Source: UBA8108 sp965659285
GTDB taxonomy: Bacteria; Planctomycetota; UBA8108
Assembly: GCA_965659285.1 (NCBI GenBank)
Contig: CBFHWB010000001.1
Coordinates: 25,608-89,607, forward strand
Reading direction: 5' to 3'
DNA length: 64,000 nt
In this document: positions 54,701-63,803 of the stretch, piece after piece
Layout: each line of letters starts with the position of its first letter
How positions within the stretch are numbered: position 1 is the stretch's first letter
Program-made: the position numbers and the translations under genes
The notes under the pieces: generated by a model
Told to the model about the DNA's origin: nothing
The model's input: the letters and a program-made list of their open reading frames with translations, nothing else
Database searches by the model: none

Positions 54701-55039
54701 ATGACTGGAGAAAGAGCCGCAAGCCAGGTCGGCCTGGAAGAAACGGATTCAGGCGTGCTCATCAATATACGCGCGGCGCCGGGAGCCGCCCGGGACAAGA
54801 TCCTCGGAATTCATGCAAACGCCCTGAAAATCGCCGTCTGCGCGCCCGCGCTTGACGGTAAGGCGAACAAGGCCCTCTGCCGTGTTCTCGCAAAGAAACT
54901 CGGTATCAAACGCTCGTCGGTCAGCCTCCACAGCGGCAAGACATCGCGAAACAAACGTCTTCTGCTGGCAGGTATCGGCAAAGCCGAAGCTGCCGGGATC
55001 GTAGCTGAGGCGCTCCCCGCCGAAAAGAGGTCCCGATAA
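54701..55039 (+). CDS. DUF167 (YggU) family protein
   Basis: A 112-residue protein of the YggU/DUF167 family: INIRAAPGAARDKILGIHANALKIAVCAPALDGKANKAL, quoted in pieces (RAAPGAARDKILG, APALDGKANKALCRVLAKKLG) and SVSLHSGKTSRNKRLLL. The fold is a small alpha/beta domain of unknown function. It starts 10 bases after yggS and is probably cotranscribed. Confidence 0.88.
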   Translation: MTGERAASQVGLEETDSGVLINIRAAPGAARDKILGIHANALKIAVCAPALDGKANKALCRVLAKKLGIKRSSVSLHSGKTSRNKRLLLAGIGKAEAAGIVAEALPAEKRSR

Positions 55040-55102
55040 TAAGGTCATTAAGAGATCCTAGTTCCACTTCTTTTCCTTTGCTTTAAGGACGTCTTCTGAC
55101 GA

Positions 55103-55129
55103 TATATTGAAAACCTGCTGGTGGTTTTC
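55103..55129 (+). promoter_or_regulatory. -10 element and hairpin in the clpP leader
   Basis: TATATT at 55103-55108 could serve as a -10 element. It is followed at once by GAAAACC (55109-55115) and GGTTTTC (55123-55129), a perfect 7-base hairpin with a 7-base loop. The hairpin would form at the 5' end of the clpP mRNA and might stabilise it. No T-run follows. Confidence 0.4.
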
Positions 55130-55185
55130 ACGGCATCAGCCCCCATAAAAACGAAACACGGAATAAAAAAGAATAGGGAAGAGAC

Positions 55186-55824
55186 ATGATTCACATTGAA
55201 GAAGATCAACTGAAGCTGATCCACCTGGGCGATGAGGAGGAGGGAGAAGATGAGAAGGAGCAGAAGGCTCCAAAGACTCCAGCCGTCGCCATGGACCTCC
55301 TCAAGAAAGAGCGAACGGTTATCATCTCCGAGGAGGTTTCTCCGAAGCTCACCCAGCGGGTCATGAGTTCGCTGCTCTGGCTTGATTCGCAATCAGATGA
55401 CCCGATCAAGCTCTATATCAACACGCCCGGCGGATCGGCCGATGATGGTTTCGCGATCTTCGACCTGATCCGTTTCGTTAAGGCGCCGGTCTACAACATC
55501 AGCTTCGGATTGAACGCCAGCGCCGGAACCATCATCCTCCTTGGCGCACCGAAGGAGAGGCGCCTGGCCCTTCCAAATGCCAGGATCATGATCCACCAGC
55601 CCTCCGGCGGCAGCCGCGGGCGTTCCTCCGACATCGAGATCACCGCAGAGGAAATTCTCAAGCTTCGCCACCGTGCCAACGAGGTGTTCGCTGAAGAATG
55701 CGGCCGTACGGTGAAGCAGGTTGAAAAAGACACGGACCGCGACTACTGGATGAGTCCCGAGGAGGCCATTGAATACGGACTTGTCGGACGTATCATCACG
55801 AACCTAGACGACGTCATTAAATAG
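55186..55824 (+). CDS. clpP: ClpP-type ATP-dependent protease subunit
   Basis: Proteolytic chamber subunit working with ClpX/ClpA-type unfoldases. The triad is present: Ser112 in GLNASAGT, His137 in IMIHQPSGG, and Asp in DTDRDYWMSPEEAIEYGLVGRI. LYINTPGGSADDGFAIFDLI is typical of the fold. Two departures from common ClpP: a charged 25-residue N-terminal stretch (GDEEEGEDEKEQK) and a loop around the active Ser that reads NASAGT rather than AASMGA. It may be a second, specialised ClpP isoform. The ribosome site GGGAAGAG is five bases from the ATG. No clpX follows; purN does. Confidence 0.9.
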   Translation: MIHIEEDQLKLIHLGDEEEGEDEKEQKAPKTPAVAMDLLKKERTVIISEEVSPKLTQRVMSSLLWLDSQSDDPIKLYINTPGGSADDGFAIFDLIRFVKAPVYNISFGLNASAGTIILLGAPKERRLALPNARIMIHQPSGGSRGRSSDIEITAEEILKLRHRANEVFAEECGRTVKQVEKDTDRDYWMSPEEAIEYGLVGRIITNLDDVIK

Positions 55825-55858
55825 CAGCGCAGCTCGACCCGGCCGCCAGGCATTCCAG

Positions 55859-56491
55859 ATGAACAATCCTCTCCCCCGCCTCGGGGTACTCTTTTCCGGA
55901 GGCGGACGTACAGTGGAAAATATCGCCCGCAACATCCTCGAGGGATCCCTCGAAGCTGAAATCGCCATAGCGATCTCCAGCCACGAGGAAGCGGGAGGTA
56001 TTGAGCGCGCGCGCGGATTTGGAATTCGAACAGAGGTTCTCGATCACCGCGAACACGGCCCAGAGCTCTCTGAGAGAATCAACGAGTTGCTCGAAGACGC
56101 GCAGGTCGACTGGGTTCTGCTCGCCGGCTTCATACGTTTCTACGAGGTTCCCGAACGCTATCGCGGCAAGGTGCTCAATATTCATCCTTCCCTCCTGCCT
56201 GATTTCGGAGGCAAGGGCTTCTACGGCATGAAGGTCCATCGCGCCGTGATCGAGGCTGGAGCCGGATTCTCAGGCTGCACCGTTCATCTCGTCAACGAGG
56301 AATATGACAAGGGTCCCATCCTCGTTCAGCGCTCCATAACCGTGGAACCTGGCGAGACGCCCGAGACGCTCGCCTCCAGAGTTTTCGAGGAGGAATGTAT
56401 CGCCTACCCCGAGGCTCTTCGGCTCTGCCTCAGCGGCCGGCTGCGGTTAGAGAATGACCAGGTTGTGATCACTGGCGCCGAGAGCGATTGA
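55859..56491 (+). CDS. purN: Phosphoribosylglycinamide formyltransferase
   Basis: Transfers formyl from 10-formyltetrahydrofolate to GAR in purine synthesis. 210 residues with the GAR phosphate loop VLFSGGGRTVENI, the folate-site LLAGFIRFYEVPERYRGKVLNIHPSLLPDFGGKGFYG with catalytic Asn and His, GCTVHLVNEEYDKGPIL with the catalytic Asp, and a C-terminal helix. Compared with E. coli the loop SGxGSN is changed to SGGGRT, as in several other phyla. It follows clpP by 34 bases. Confidence 0.92.
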   Translation: MNNPLPRLGVLFSGGGRTVENIARNILEGSLEAEIAIAISSHEEAGGIERARGFGIRTEVLDHREHGPELSERINELLEDAQVDWVLLAGFIRFYEVPERYRGKVLNIHPSLLPDFGGKGFYGMKVHRAVIEAGAGFSGCTVHLVNEEYDKGPILVQRSITVEPGETPETLASRVFEEECIAYPEALRLCLSGRLRLENDQVVITGAESD

Positions 56492-56505
56492 CAGCCGGGA
56501 CGGGC

Positions 56506-57837
56506 CTAATCGGCGCCCTTCTTCACAGGCCGCGCTTTCCACCACTCGACCCATTCGGCATCCGACTTGAACAGCTCCCCGCTGGCCTGCCGAAGGAGTT
56601 CGTAGAGAAGCGGCTTGAGGCCGCGATCGATATCCCCGAGGTTACCGACCAGAACAGCGAGAAAGCGGTTGTTGAAGTCAGGATCCTTCTTCCCGGCCCA
56701 GACGCACAGCCACCCGGAAATGAAAAGATCTTCACTCTGCTTCAGGAGCAAAGCCAGCTTCAATCGTTTCATGGGATCTTCAAGTTTTCGTTTTTTCCCG
56801 GGAGGAATGATCCAGATCTCCATCTCTTCGGAAGTAAGAGGGATATTGCTGTCACGGTCCCCCTCGATCTCCCACCGGGAAGGACGGAAGGTCACCCTGA
56901 ATCGGGCCCGGCACGCGATCTTGCGCAGCGGCAGGTCTTTCGGCAGCTTGTAGTCAATCTCACACTCCCAGCCCGCCTCGGGTTTGAGCACAACCGTCTG
57001 CTGCCGGCTCTTGATACGCAAGGGGAGTCGTTCGCTGTAGGTGATGTGACTTCCATCGAAAAGACACTTGTCAAAAACAATGAAAAGCTCGCCAACCACT
57101 CCCTGGCGCACCTCGAAACGCGCGACTTTGCCTGACTTGTTCAGAACCCTGAAAAGAACCTGGGGAGCTTCACCCACCTCGTAAACGAGCGCGTCCGCAT
57201 CAACCCGGGTCACCAGTTCCTTCTTGAGCTTGCGCTCCATGGCCTTCCGTATCAATCGGCGGCAAAGAAATCTCAGAGGGGAAGCCGGATCCAGTTGCAG
57301 GATCGCCTCGGCCATCTTGCGGGCCACTTGGTGGCGACCATACTCGAAATGGCGCTGGGCCTCTTCAAGCTTCTGTTCAAAGAACTGCCCGGCTGAAGAC
57401 TCGCGCGACACCAGGTCAATTTCTCCCTGGTCGCCGGCGACATCTTTCAGGATCTTCCTCAGGACGATCTCGATTTTCTCGGCATTCCCGGTCACCTGCC
57501 GAATCCAGCTTCTCAGTTCAGGTACTACACGCAGCCCCCTCTTCCTGAGCTTCGCCTCAGCGGCCTTCTGCTCGGCTTCTCGACCGGCCAGGACCTTCCT
57601 GATGAGCTGGCTAACCTCGGGGGTCACCTTGTCGGCGGTGGCTCCCGTGTCCCGTTGATCCGAACCCTTCTTTGCGCCGGCAGACCCCCGCAAGGGACGC
57701 AGTTCAAGCTCCTCCTGCGCCTGGAGGGGCCGGCTGGAGGCCATTGGCAACGACACCATCCCCGGAAAACCCAGCAGGATTGCCAGGAAGGCCGTTTTGC
57801 CCATGCATCTGCATTTCCATCGGAGGCTGGAATTCAT
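56506..57837 (-). CDS. Hypothetical secreted protein
   Basis: A 443-residue protein I cannot place in a family. It begins with a basic stretch and a signal-like hydrophobic run (TAFLAILLGFPGMVSLPMASS) ending near residue 40. From 70 to 200 it is helical and Lys/Arg/Glu-rich (AEAKLRKRGLRVVPELRSWIRQVTGNAEKIEIVLRKIL in part: RVVPELRSWIRQ), followed by a strand-rich region (VLFRVLNKSGKVARFEVRQG) that may be an immunoglobulin-like fold, and a helical C-terminus with several Trp (EWVEWWKARP). It converges on purN with 14 bases between. No catalytic motif is seen. Confidence 0.75.
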   Translation of the reverse strand: MNSSLRWKCRCMGKTAFLAILLGFPGMVSLPMASSRPLQAQEELELRPLRGSAGAKKGSDQRDTGATADKVTPEVSQLIRKVLAGREAEQKAAEAKLRKRGLRVVPELRSWIRQVTGNAEKIEIVLRKILKDVAGDQGEIDLVSRESSAGQFFEQKLEEAQRHFEYGRHQVARKMAEAILQLDPASPLRFLCRRLIRKAMERKLKKELVTRVDADALVYEVGEAPQVLFRVLNKSGKVARFEVRQGVVGELFIVFDKCLFDGSHITYSERLPLRIKSRQQTVVLKPEAGWECEIDYKLPKDLPLRKIACRARFRVTFRPSRWEIEGDRDSNIPLTSEEMEIWIIPPGKKRKLEDPMKRLKLALLLKQSEDLFISGWLCVWAGKKDPDFNNRFLAVLVGNLGDIDRGLKPLLYELLRQASGELFKSDAEWVEWWKARPVKKGAD

Positions 57838-57936
57838 GATCCCTCCGTCCGGGTCAACCCCTCAACCTTTATCATACCCCTGTGACCGATCGATTCCACA
57901 AGGAGCCAGAAATGCTCTTCCAATCCGCCGGATCGA

Positions 57937-59850
57937 TTACTCTTCACCCTCCGGCTCGGCGGCCTCTTCAGCGGCCTCTTCCGCCGGAGCTTCAGCCTCC
58001 GAATCCTCGGCGGCGGGCTCTTCAGCAGCCTCTTCCGCGGGAGCTTCAGCCTCGGAATCCTCGGCGGCGGGCTCTTCCGTGGAAGCCTCAGCCTCGGAAC
58101 CTTCGGCGGCGGACTCTTCCGCAGGAGCCGTTTCGGCATCACTGTCCGCAGGAGTTTCTACCGCAGCGTCCTCGCCTTCGACGGCGGGAGCGGGTTCGAC
58201 GGAACCTCCACCCTCGACCTCCTTGAGACTGAGACCGATCTTACGGGCCTCTGGATCAACACGAATGATCTTGACCGAGACCTTATCCCCCGCATTGACC
58301 ACCTCCTCAGCCGAACCAATCTTCTGATCGGCCAGCTCTGAGATATGGAGCAATCCTTCGAGGTTTTCCTCAAGCTCGACGAAAACACCGAAATTCGTAA
58401 TCTTGGTCACTGCGCCGGAAACAACCATTCCTACACGGTACTTCTCAGGAATGTCCTTGTCCCAGGGATCTTCCTCGAGTTGCTTGAGCCCGAGAGCGAT
58501 TCGCTTGCGGTCCTGGTCGACGTTGAGAACGATAGCCCGTACGGAATCACCCTTCTGGACGATCTCATTCGGATGGATGACCTTCTTGGTCCAGGACATG
58601 TCCGCGACATGCAGGAGACCATCAATTCCATCTTCGAGCTCGACAAAGGCTCCGTAGTTGGTGAGATTCCGAACAATTCCCTCGATAACCGTTCCGATCG
58701 GGAATTTTTCAGCAACGAGATCCCAGGGGTTCTGCTCGACCTGCTTCATGCCGAGAGAAATCTCCTGCTTCTCCTTCTTGATCTCAAGGACAACCACCTC
58801 CGCCTCATCTCCAATCGAAACAACCTGGTTAGGATGGTTGATCCGCTTGGTCCAGGACATCTCGGAGATATGCACGAGACCCTCGACTCCAGGCTCGAGC
58901 TGGATGAAGGCGCCGTAGGAGAGCACGTTGACGACTCTTCCCTCCACCCGGCTTCCGACCGGGTACTTCTCCTCGATATTCGACCAGGGGCTCTCTTCCT
59001 TCTGCTTGAGCCCCAGCGAGATACGCTCTTTCTCCTTGTCGACCTTCAGGATCTTGACCTCGATCTCCTCATCAATCTTGACGAGATCAGTCGGATGGCT
59101 GATGCGCCCCCAACTCATATCTGTGATATGGAGCAAGCCGTCGAGACCTCCCAGATCTACAAAAGCGCCAAACTCGGTGATGTTCTTGACCACTCCCTTG
59201 CGAACCTGGCCGATCTCGATACCAGCGAGAAGCTCCAGTTTCTGGGATTCACGCTGCTCTTCGATGAGCCGGCGACGGGAAACGACGATGTTCATCCGAG
59301 CTTCATCTATCTTGATAATCTTGCATGTCATCTCCTGCCCGATGTATTCGGAGATATCACCAGTACGACGAATGCCTATCTGGGAAGCGGGCAGAAATAC
59401 CGGCACGCCAATCTCGATGAGAAGCCCGCCCTTGATCTTCCGGATCACCTTGCCGGTGACCTCGTCCCCTTCCTTGTTCGTCGCGACAACACGTTCCCAA
59501 CCGCGCTGGCGATCAGCTTTGCGCTTGGAGAGTGCGACCAGGCCATCTTCGTCCTCAACCGACTCGAGGAGAACCTCGACCTCGTCTCCGATACTGAGTT
59601 CTGAAGCGTTATCGAACTGGTCAAGAGGAACCGCGCCCTCTGACTTATAGCCCACATCGATAATCGCCGAATCACCAATGATATTGACGACCTTGCCCTG
59701 GATAATCTTATCCTGCTCGAAGCTGCAGACCGATTGTTCGTAGGCCTCTGCAACCTGGTCGGCATCAAGACCCTTCATGGCCTCGGTTACCTGGGACTCT
59801 AATTCTTCTTGAGTAAGATCAAACTGTTTGACTAAAGGATTTACAGACAT
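57937..59850 (-). CDS. rpsA: 30S ribosomal protein S1
   Basis: Binds mRNA at the ribosome and helps initiation on structured or weak-SD messages. 637 residues with six S1 domains, e.g. GKVVNIIGDSAIIDVGYKSEG, GVVKNITEFGAFVDLGGLDGLLHITDMSW, GIVRNLTNYGAFVELEDGIDGLLHVADMSW (each quoted only as its core: DSAIIDVGYKSEG, GAFVDLGGLDGLLH, GAFVELEDGIDGLLH). The last 90 residues are an acidic Ala/Glu/Pro-rich tail with an 18-residue tandem repeat, not found in E. coli S1. The cmk gene lies upstream on the same strand, the classical cmk-rpsA neighbourhood. Confidence 0.95.
   Translation of the reverse strand: MSVNPLVKQFDLTQEELESQVTEAMKGLDADQVAEAYEQSVCSFEQDKIIQGKVVNIIGDSAIIDVGYKSEGAVPLDQFDNASELSIGDEVEVLLESVEDEDGLVALSKRKADRQRGWERVVATNKEGDEVTGKVIRKIKGGLLIEIGVPVFLPASQIGIRRTGDISEYIGQEMTCKIIKIDEARMNIVVSRRRLIEEQRESQKLELLAGIEIGQVRKGVVKNITEFGAFVDLGGLDGLLHITDMSWGRISHPTDLVKIDEEIEVKILKVDKEKERISLGLKQKEESPWSNIEEKYPVGSRVEGRVVNVLSYGAFIQLEPGVEGLVHISEMSWTKRINHPNQVVSIGDEAEVVVLEIKKEKQEISLGMKQVEQNPWDLVAEKFPIGTVIEGIVRNLTNYGAFVELEDGIDGLLHVADMSWTKKVIHPNEIVQKGDSVRAIVLNVDQDRKRIALGLKQLEEDPWDKDIPEKYRVGMVVSGAVTKITNFGVFVELEENLEGLLHISELADQKIGSAEEVVNAGDKVSVKIIRVDPEARKIGLSLKEVEGGGSVEPAPAVEGEDAAVETPADSDAETAPAEESAAEGSEAEASTEEPAAEDSEAEAPAEEAAEEPAAEDSEAEAPAEEAAEEAAEPEGEE
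57964..58113 (-). repeat. 54-base tandem repeat in the 3' end of rpsA
   Basis: Two near-identical 54-base units (57964-58017 and 58018-58071) are followed by a diverged partial third (58072-58113). They encode PAAEDSEAEAPAEEAAEE-like blocks of 18 residues. The repeat keeps the frame, so copy number can vary without disrupting S1. Confidence 0.8.
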
Positions 59851-60143
59851 TTACAAACCGAACCTGGGGAAAATACCCTGCAATTCCCGACAACAAAAAA
59901 GCCGGGAAACGGGGGCTGGGGGTTGATAAAAGAAACATATAGAACGCAAACGGCCAATTCTCTCCGAAACAGGATTAAAGACCACAGCAAAATCGCCGCC
60001 CAACTGTGTTTTCTGCGATTTGTGTCCACATCGTTCCGAAAATCAGCCTCCAGGAGGCTCTTCGTACACAAAAACCCTGGGACAGGCCGGATCGGCTTGT
60101 CGCCAGTGCAGCCGTTGCCTTTTAGATTTCGCGACCGGGGAGG
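59851..60143. other. Gap between cmk and rpsA
   Basis: About 290 bases, locally AT-richer than the genes. AGCCTCCAGGAGGCT at 60045-60059 is a perfect inverted repeat able to form a 6-base stem; on the minus strand TGATTTTC follows, a weak terminator at best. The promoter and leader of rpsA should lie here, but I could not define them. Confidence 0.4.
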
Positions 60144-60854
60144 TCAGGTAGAGCGTTTTTTCTCTACTTCTCCCACGAGAAAATCGATCGTCTGCTCGAC
60201 AGTCCAGTCATCGGTGCAGACCCTGATGGCTCCCTCGGGTTCAATCAAGGGTGAATCAACGCGATTCCTGTCCCGGCTGTCGCGGGACTCGATCGCCTCG
60301 CGGATTTCCTCATAGGTCGAAGAATCTCCTGTCCCATCTCGCTCACGGAAGCGGCGTCGAGCTCTCTCCTCGGAGCTCGCATCGAGATAAAACTTCAGGT
60401 CGGCATCGCGAAAAACGACGCTTCCCATATCCCTGCCCTCCGCCACAACCCCCGCCTCCCGGGCGCAGCTTCGCTGCAAACCAAGCAGGCCGCCGCGATA
60501 TTCCCCATCATCCGCAACTCGCCAGATATTGGAGGTCACCTCCGAACTCTTCAGGCTGCCGGAGATCTCTCGCTCTCCGATGAAAACAAGAGTCCTGCCG
60601 CTCTCCCCCTCCCCGGACGGAGCCTCATCCCTGAAGGTGAGTTGCAGATCGCCTATCATCTCGAGAATATCGTCCCGCCGCTCGAACATCTCCTCGATCG
60701 CGCAGCCTTCAGAGGCCGCCCGCTCCAGGACCAACAAGGTAACCGCCCTGTAGATGAAACCTGAGTTCAGATAAGGCAACCCCAGACGTCTCGCGACAAT
60801 CCTGGCCACAGTGCTCTTGCCCGCCCCGGCAGGTCCGTCAATAGTGATAATCAT
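60144..60854 (-). CDS. cmk: Cytidylate kinase
   Basis: Phosphorylates CMP and dCMP. The 236-residue protein has the P-loop IDGPAGAGKSTVARIVARRLG, the substrate-binding YLNSGFIYRAVTLL and AEGRDMGSVVFRDADLKFYLDAS, the lid RARRRFRERD, and RDSRDRNRVDSPLIEPEGAIRV (in part: RDRNRVDSPL). Usual Cmk has DTGAMYRA, replaced here by NSGFIYRA. It starts ATG at 60854 and precedes rpsA. Confidence 0.93.
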   Translation of the reverse strand: MIITIDGPAGAGKSTVARIVARRLGLPYLNSGFIYRAVTLLVLERAASEGCAIEEMFERRDDILEMIGDLQLTFRDEAPSGEGESGRTLVFIGEREISGSLKSSEVTSNIWRVADDGEYRGGLLGLQRSCAREAGVVAEGRDMGSVVFRDADLKFYLDASSEERARRRFRERDGTGDSSTYEEIREAIESRDSRDRNRVDSPLIEPEGAIRVCTDDWTVEQTIDFLVGEVEKKRST

Positions 60855-60972
60855 GCCCGTTCACCCCTGACAGCGGGTTCGGAACCCCGCGTTTGACTTA
60901 CAGCTCTATTTCGGAGCGAGACTTTAACACCCGCGCCAGGGCCGAAGCAAAATAAACGAGCCTTCCTTCCTT

Positions 60973-61887
60973 TCAACTGAAGGCTCCATCTTCTTCCCTT
61001 CGTCTTGACGGCTCGAGGGTCACGACCTCGGTAAAGCCGACATTCGCTCCGCCCTCCTCCAGCGCCCTGTTGAGATTGCCCGAGCGGTAGCCATCAGGAT
61101 CTACCGTAACCGAACGAAAACCCAGCTTCTCGCCCTCGGACTCAACCCGCGTAAACACCGAGGCCTCCCTGAGCTCTTCGATGCGCTCCAGGGGAACCTC
61201 GATCCTCGCAATATCTCCATAGTGCCGCACTCGCCGAATCTCAAATCCCAGCGCCGAGAGCAATTCCTCAAGCGCCTCGACCTGGCGCAATTTCTCCCTG
61301 GTCACCTCGGCGCCATAGGGAATCCGTGAGGAGAGACAGGGCGCGGCTGGCTTATCCCACGTCGGCAAGCCAAGGAGCCGGGAGAAGACCCTGATGTCAT
61401 CCTTAACGAGTCCTGCTTCCATCAGCGGACTGCGAACGCCCTGCTCATTGCGAGCCTTCATTCCAGGTCGATAGTCGCCCACATCCCCGGCATGGCTCCC
61501 ATCGAGCACCCAGGGAATCCCCTCCCGGGCGGCAAAGCCGCGCACCTCGTTGAACAATTCCGTCTTGCAGTGGTAGCACCGGTCCGGCCCATTGCGCCTG
61601 TAGAGAGGATTCTCATACTCATGCGTCTCTATTACCGAAAGGGAAAAACCCTGCCGGCAAGCCAGTTCCCGGGCCGCATCGAGTTCGTTTCGATCAAGGC
61701 TCTCGGACACGGCCAACACCCCGTGCGCGTCTTCACCAAGAACCGCAGTCGCGACCTTCAGCAGAAAGGCGCTGTCCACCCCTCCCGAATAGGCGATGGC
61801 TACCGATCCCATCTCCTCGATAATGGTAGAAAGCCGTGAAAGTTCCGGCTCAGACCTGATCACTTCAATCACTGCGTCTTCTGGCAT
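60973..61887 (-). CDS. larE: LarE-type ATP-dependent sulfur transferase
   Basis: PP-loop enzyme of 304 residues. In lactobacilli LarE gives up the sulfur of a Cys to pyridinium dicarboxylate to build the nickel-pincer cofactor of lactate racemase. Visible motifs are the PP-loop AYSGGVDSAFLLKV, GPDRCYHCKTELF, and KPAAPCLSSRIPYGAEVT, with the Cys that corresponds to the sacrificial sulfur donor. It ends in a charged tail. No larA, larB or larC is nearby, so its partner is unknown; they may lie elsewhere. The gene is divergent from plsY. Confidence 0.88.
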   Translation of the reverse strand: MPEDAVIEVIRSEPELSRLSTIIEEMGSVAIAYSGGVDSAFLLKVATAVLGEDAHGVLAVSESLDRNELDAARELACRQGFSLSVIETHEYENPLYRRNGPDRCYHCKTELFNEVRGFAAREGIPWVLDGSHAGDVGDYRPGMKARNEQGVRSPLMEAGLVKDDIRVFSRLLGLPTWDKPAAPCLSSRIPYGAEVTREKLRQVEALEELLSALGFEIRRVRHYGDIARIEVPLERIEELREASVFTRVESEGEKLGFRSVTVDPDGYRSGNLNRALEEGGANVGFTEVVTLEPSRRREEDGAFS

Positions 61888-62022
61888 ACGCTTATGCTAT
61901 CAGGGGTCGGAAACGGATGAAAGACCGGGGCATCACCCCGCCGCCGCTGGATAATCGCGTAAGCCGGAATATAATGCGCTGGCATCGTTTGAATCCATAC
62001 GGAAAACGACACCACAGAACAG

Positions 62023-62712
62023 ATGAACGATTTCTTCCACAACCTGGACGCCTCCTGCTCCCTGCTGATAGCTGGCGCCTACCTGCTTGGCAGCATCCCC
62101 TTTGGCCTGCTGATTGGAAAGGCCCACGGCGTCGACATCCGCGATCAGGGGAGCGGCAATATAGGGGCGACCAACCTGGGCCGCGCGCTCGGAAAGAGAT
62201 GGGCCTTCGCGGCCTTCCTGCTCGACTTTGCCAAGGGAATCGCCCCCGTCCTCATCGCCGGTGAGCTTCTCGGCGCCGAATCCTCCGGGCAGGATACAAT
62301 ACCCATTCTCGCAGGAACCGCCTCGATCCTTGGACACAACTTCCCCATCTTCCTTAGATTCAAAGGCGGCAAGGGAGTCGCCACGACCTTTGGCGTCATC
62401 GCGGCTGTGGCGCTGCCGGCTGCCCTCGCTGCGGGGGTTGCCTGGATCATCCTGTACCTCGCCACCAGGACCGTCTCCATCGCCTCCCTGGCAGCGGGAA
62501 TCACCCTCCCCCTGGGAACCTGCTTTCTTGACCCACCTACCCCCTTCTCCCCACGCCTCGTATTTTCCATAGCGGTGGCCTGCCTGATCTTCATTCGACA
62601 TCGTAAGAACATCTCCCGTATCCTGCGGGGCGAAGAACTCACCTTTAAAAAGAAGACGGGTGACGGTCCTGCCGCGGAAAAAAACGGCGGAGAGAAAGAC
62701 GGCCAGCCATGA
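62023..62712 (+). CDS. plsY: Glycerol-3-phosphate acyltransferase PlsY
   Basis: Membrane enzyme that acylates glycerol 3-phosphate from acyl phosphate, the first step of phospholipid synthesis. 229 residues with five to six membrane segments and the three PlsY motifs: GAYLLGSIPFGLLIGK, RDQGSGNIGATNLGR and the FKGGKGVATTFG loop. A charged tail of 25 residues follows. Its last codons overlap the gpsA start by four bases, so the enzymes that make and use glycerol 3-phosphate are coupled. Confidence 0.95.
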   Translation: MNDFFHNLDASCSLLIAGAYLLGSIPFGLLIGKAHGVDIRDQGSGNIGATNLGRALGKRWAFAAFLLDFAKGIAPVLIAGELLGAESSGQDTIPILAGTASILGHNFPIFLRFKGGKGVATTFGVIAAVALPAALAAGVAWIILYLATRTVSIASLAAGITLPLGTCFLDPPTPFSPRLVFSIAVACLIFIRHRKNISRILRGEELTFKKKTGDGPAAEKNGGEKDGQP

Positions 62713-63713
62713 CAGAAACGACCCACCCCCCTATCCTCGTGCTGGGAAACGGCGGCTGGGGAACAGCCATCTCGATCGTCCTGAGTTCCAACGGGCACGA
62801 TGTCAGGGTCTGGGGACATGATGCAGCCTACTGCGATGAAATCGAGAGCTCCCGTGAAAACAGGAAGTACCTCGCGGGAGTCACCATCCCCGAAGGGATC
62901 CTCTTCGGCTCAGACATTGCCGAACTGGCGGCCGGAGTGGAGACCGTATTCTCGGTGGTTCCCACGCAATTCCTGCGAGCCGCCTTAGAGGAGATCCGCG
63001 AGGGGCTTCCCGCGGCGGGCATCTACATCTCCTGCTCAAAAGGCTTCGAACGCGAAACCCTGGAGCTACCCTCGGCAATTATCTCATCGTTTTTCCCCGA
63101 ATCCAGGATCTCCGTTCTGAGCGGGCCGAGCCATGCCGAGGAGGTCTCGCTGGGTCTGCCCACAACCGTGGTGGTCGGCTGTGGAGACGAGATTCTCTGC
63201 TCGAAGATCCAGCAGATCATCAGTTCCAGGAGCTTCCGAGTCTACACCAGTCCCGACATCAGGGGAGTCGAGGTTGCGGGAGCATCTAAAAACGTGATCG
63301 CGCTGGCTGCGGGAATCTCAGACGGGCTGGGCTACGGAGACAATGCCAGGGCAGCCCTGGTCTGCAGGGGAGCCAGCGAGGTGGCCCGCCTGGGGGCGTC
63401 CCTCGAGTGCAGCAGGGAGACCTTCGCAGGCCTCTCCGGAATCGGCGACCTGGTAGCCACCTGCACCAGCCAGCACTCACGCAACCACACCGTCGGCAGG
63501 CGCATAGGAGAGGGCGAATCGCTCGATGAAATCCTCGCCTCGAGTGAAAAAGTAGCGGAGGGAGTCGAGACGACCCGCTCGATGCATCAACTGTCACAGA
63601 AGATCAATATCGAACTGCCGATCACGACCGAAGTCTACCGGGTTCTCTTTGAAGGCAAGACCCCCGCTTCGGCCGTTGCGGATCTCATGGGAAGAGAGCT
63701 GAAACGGGAATGA
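62709..63713 (+). CDS. gpsA: Glycerol-3-phosphate dehydrogenase [NAD(P)+]
   Basis: Reduces dihydroxyacetone phosphate to sn-glycerol 3-phosphate for phospholipids. The 334-residue enzyme has the nucleotide loop VLGNGGWGTAISIVLSSNGHDV, SVVPTQFLR, SCSKGFE, LSGPSHAEEV, the catalytic Lys in GASKNVIALAAGISDGLGYGDNARAAL (in part: VAGASKNVIALAAGI) and GLSGIGDLVATCTSQHSRN. Translation overlaps plsY by four bases. Confidence 0.96.
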   Translation: MTETTHPPILVLGNGGWGTAISIVLSSNGHDVRVWGHDAAYCDEIESSRENRKYLAGVTIPEGILFGSDIAELAAGVETVFSVVPTQFLRAALEEIREGLPAAGIYISCSKGFERETLELPSAIISSFFPESRISVLSGPSHAEEVSLGLPTTVVVGCGDEILCSKIQQIISSRSFRVYTSPDIRGVEVAGASKNVIALAAGISDGLGYGDNARAALVCRGASEVARLGASLECSRETFAGLSGIGDLVATCTSQHSRNHTVGRRIGEGESLDEILASSEKVAEGVETTRSMHQLSQKINIELPITTEVYRVLFEGKTPASAVADLMGRELKRE

Positions 63714-63803
63714 CCCATCTCTCGGGACTCTCAGAGTTCCGCTGAATACGGCCCTCACCCCCACTCATCCTGCAAAGAACATCCCAGTGAAACCAAGACT
63801 GTC

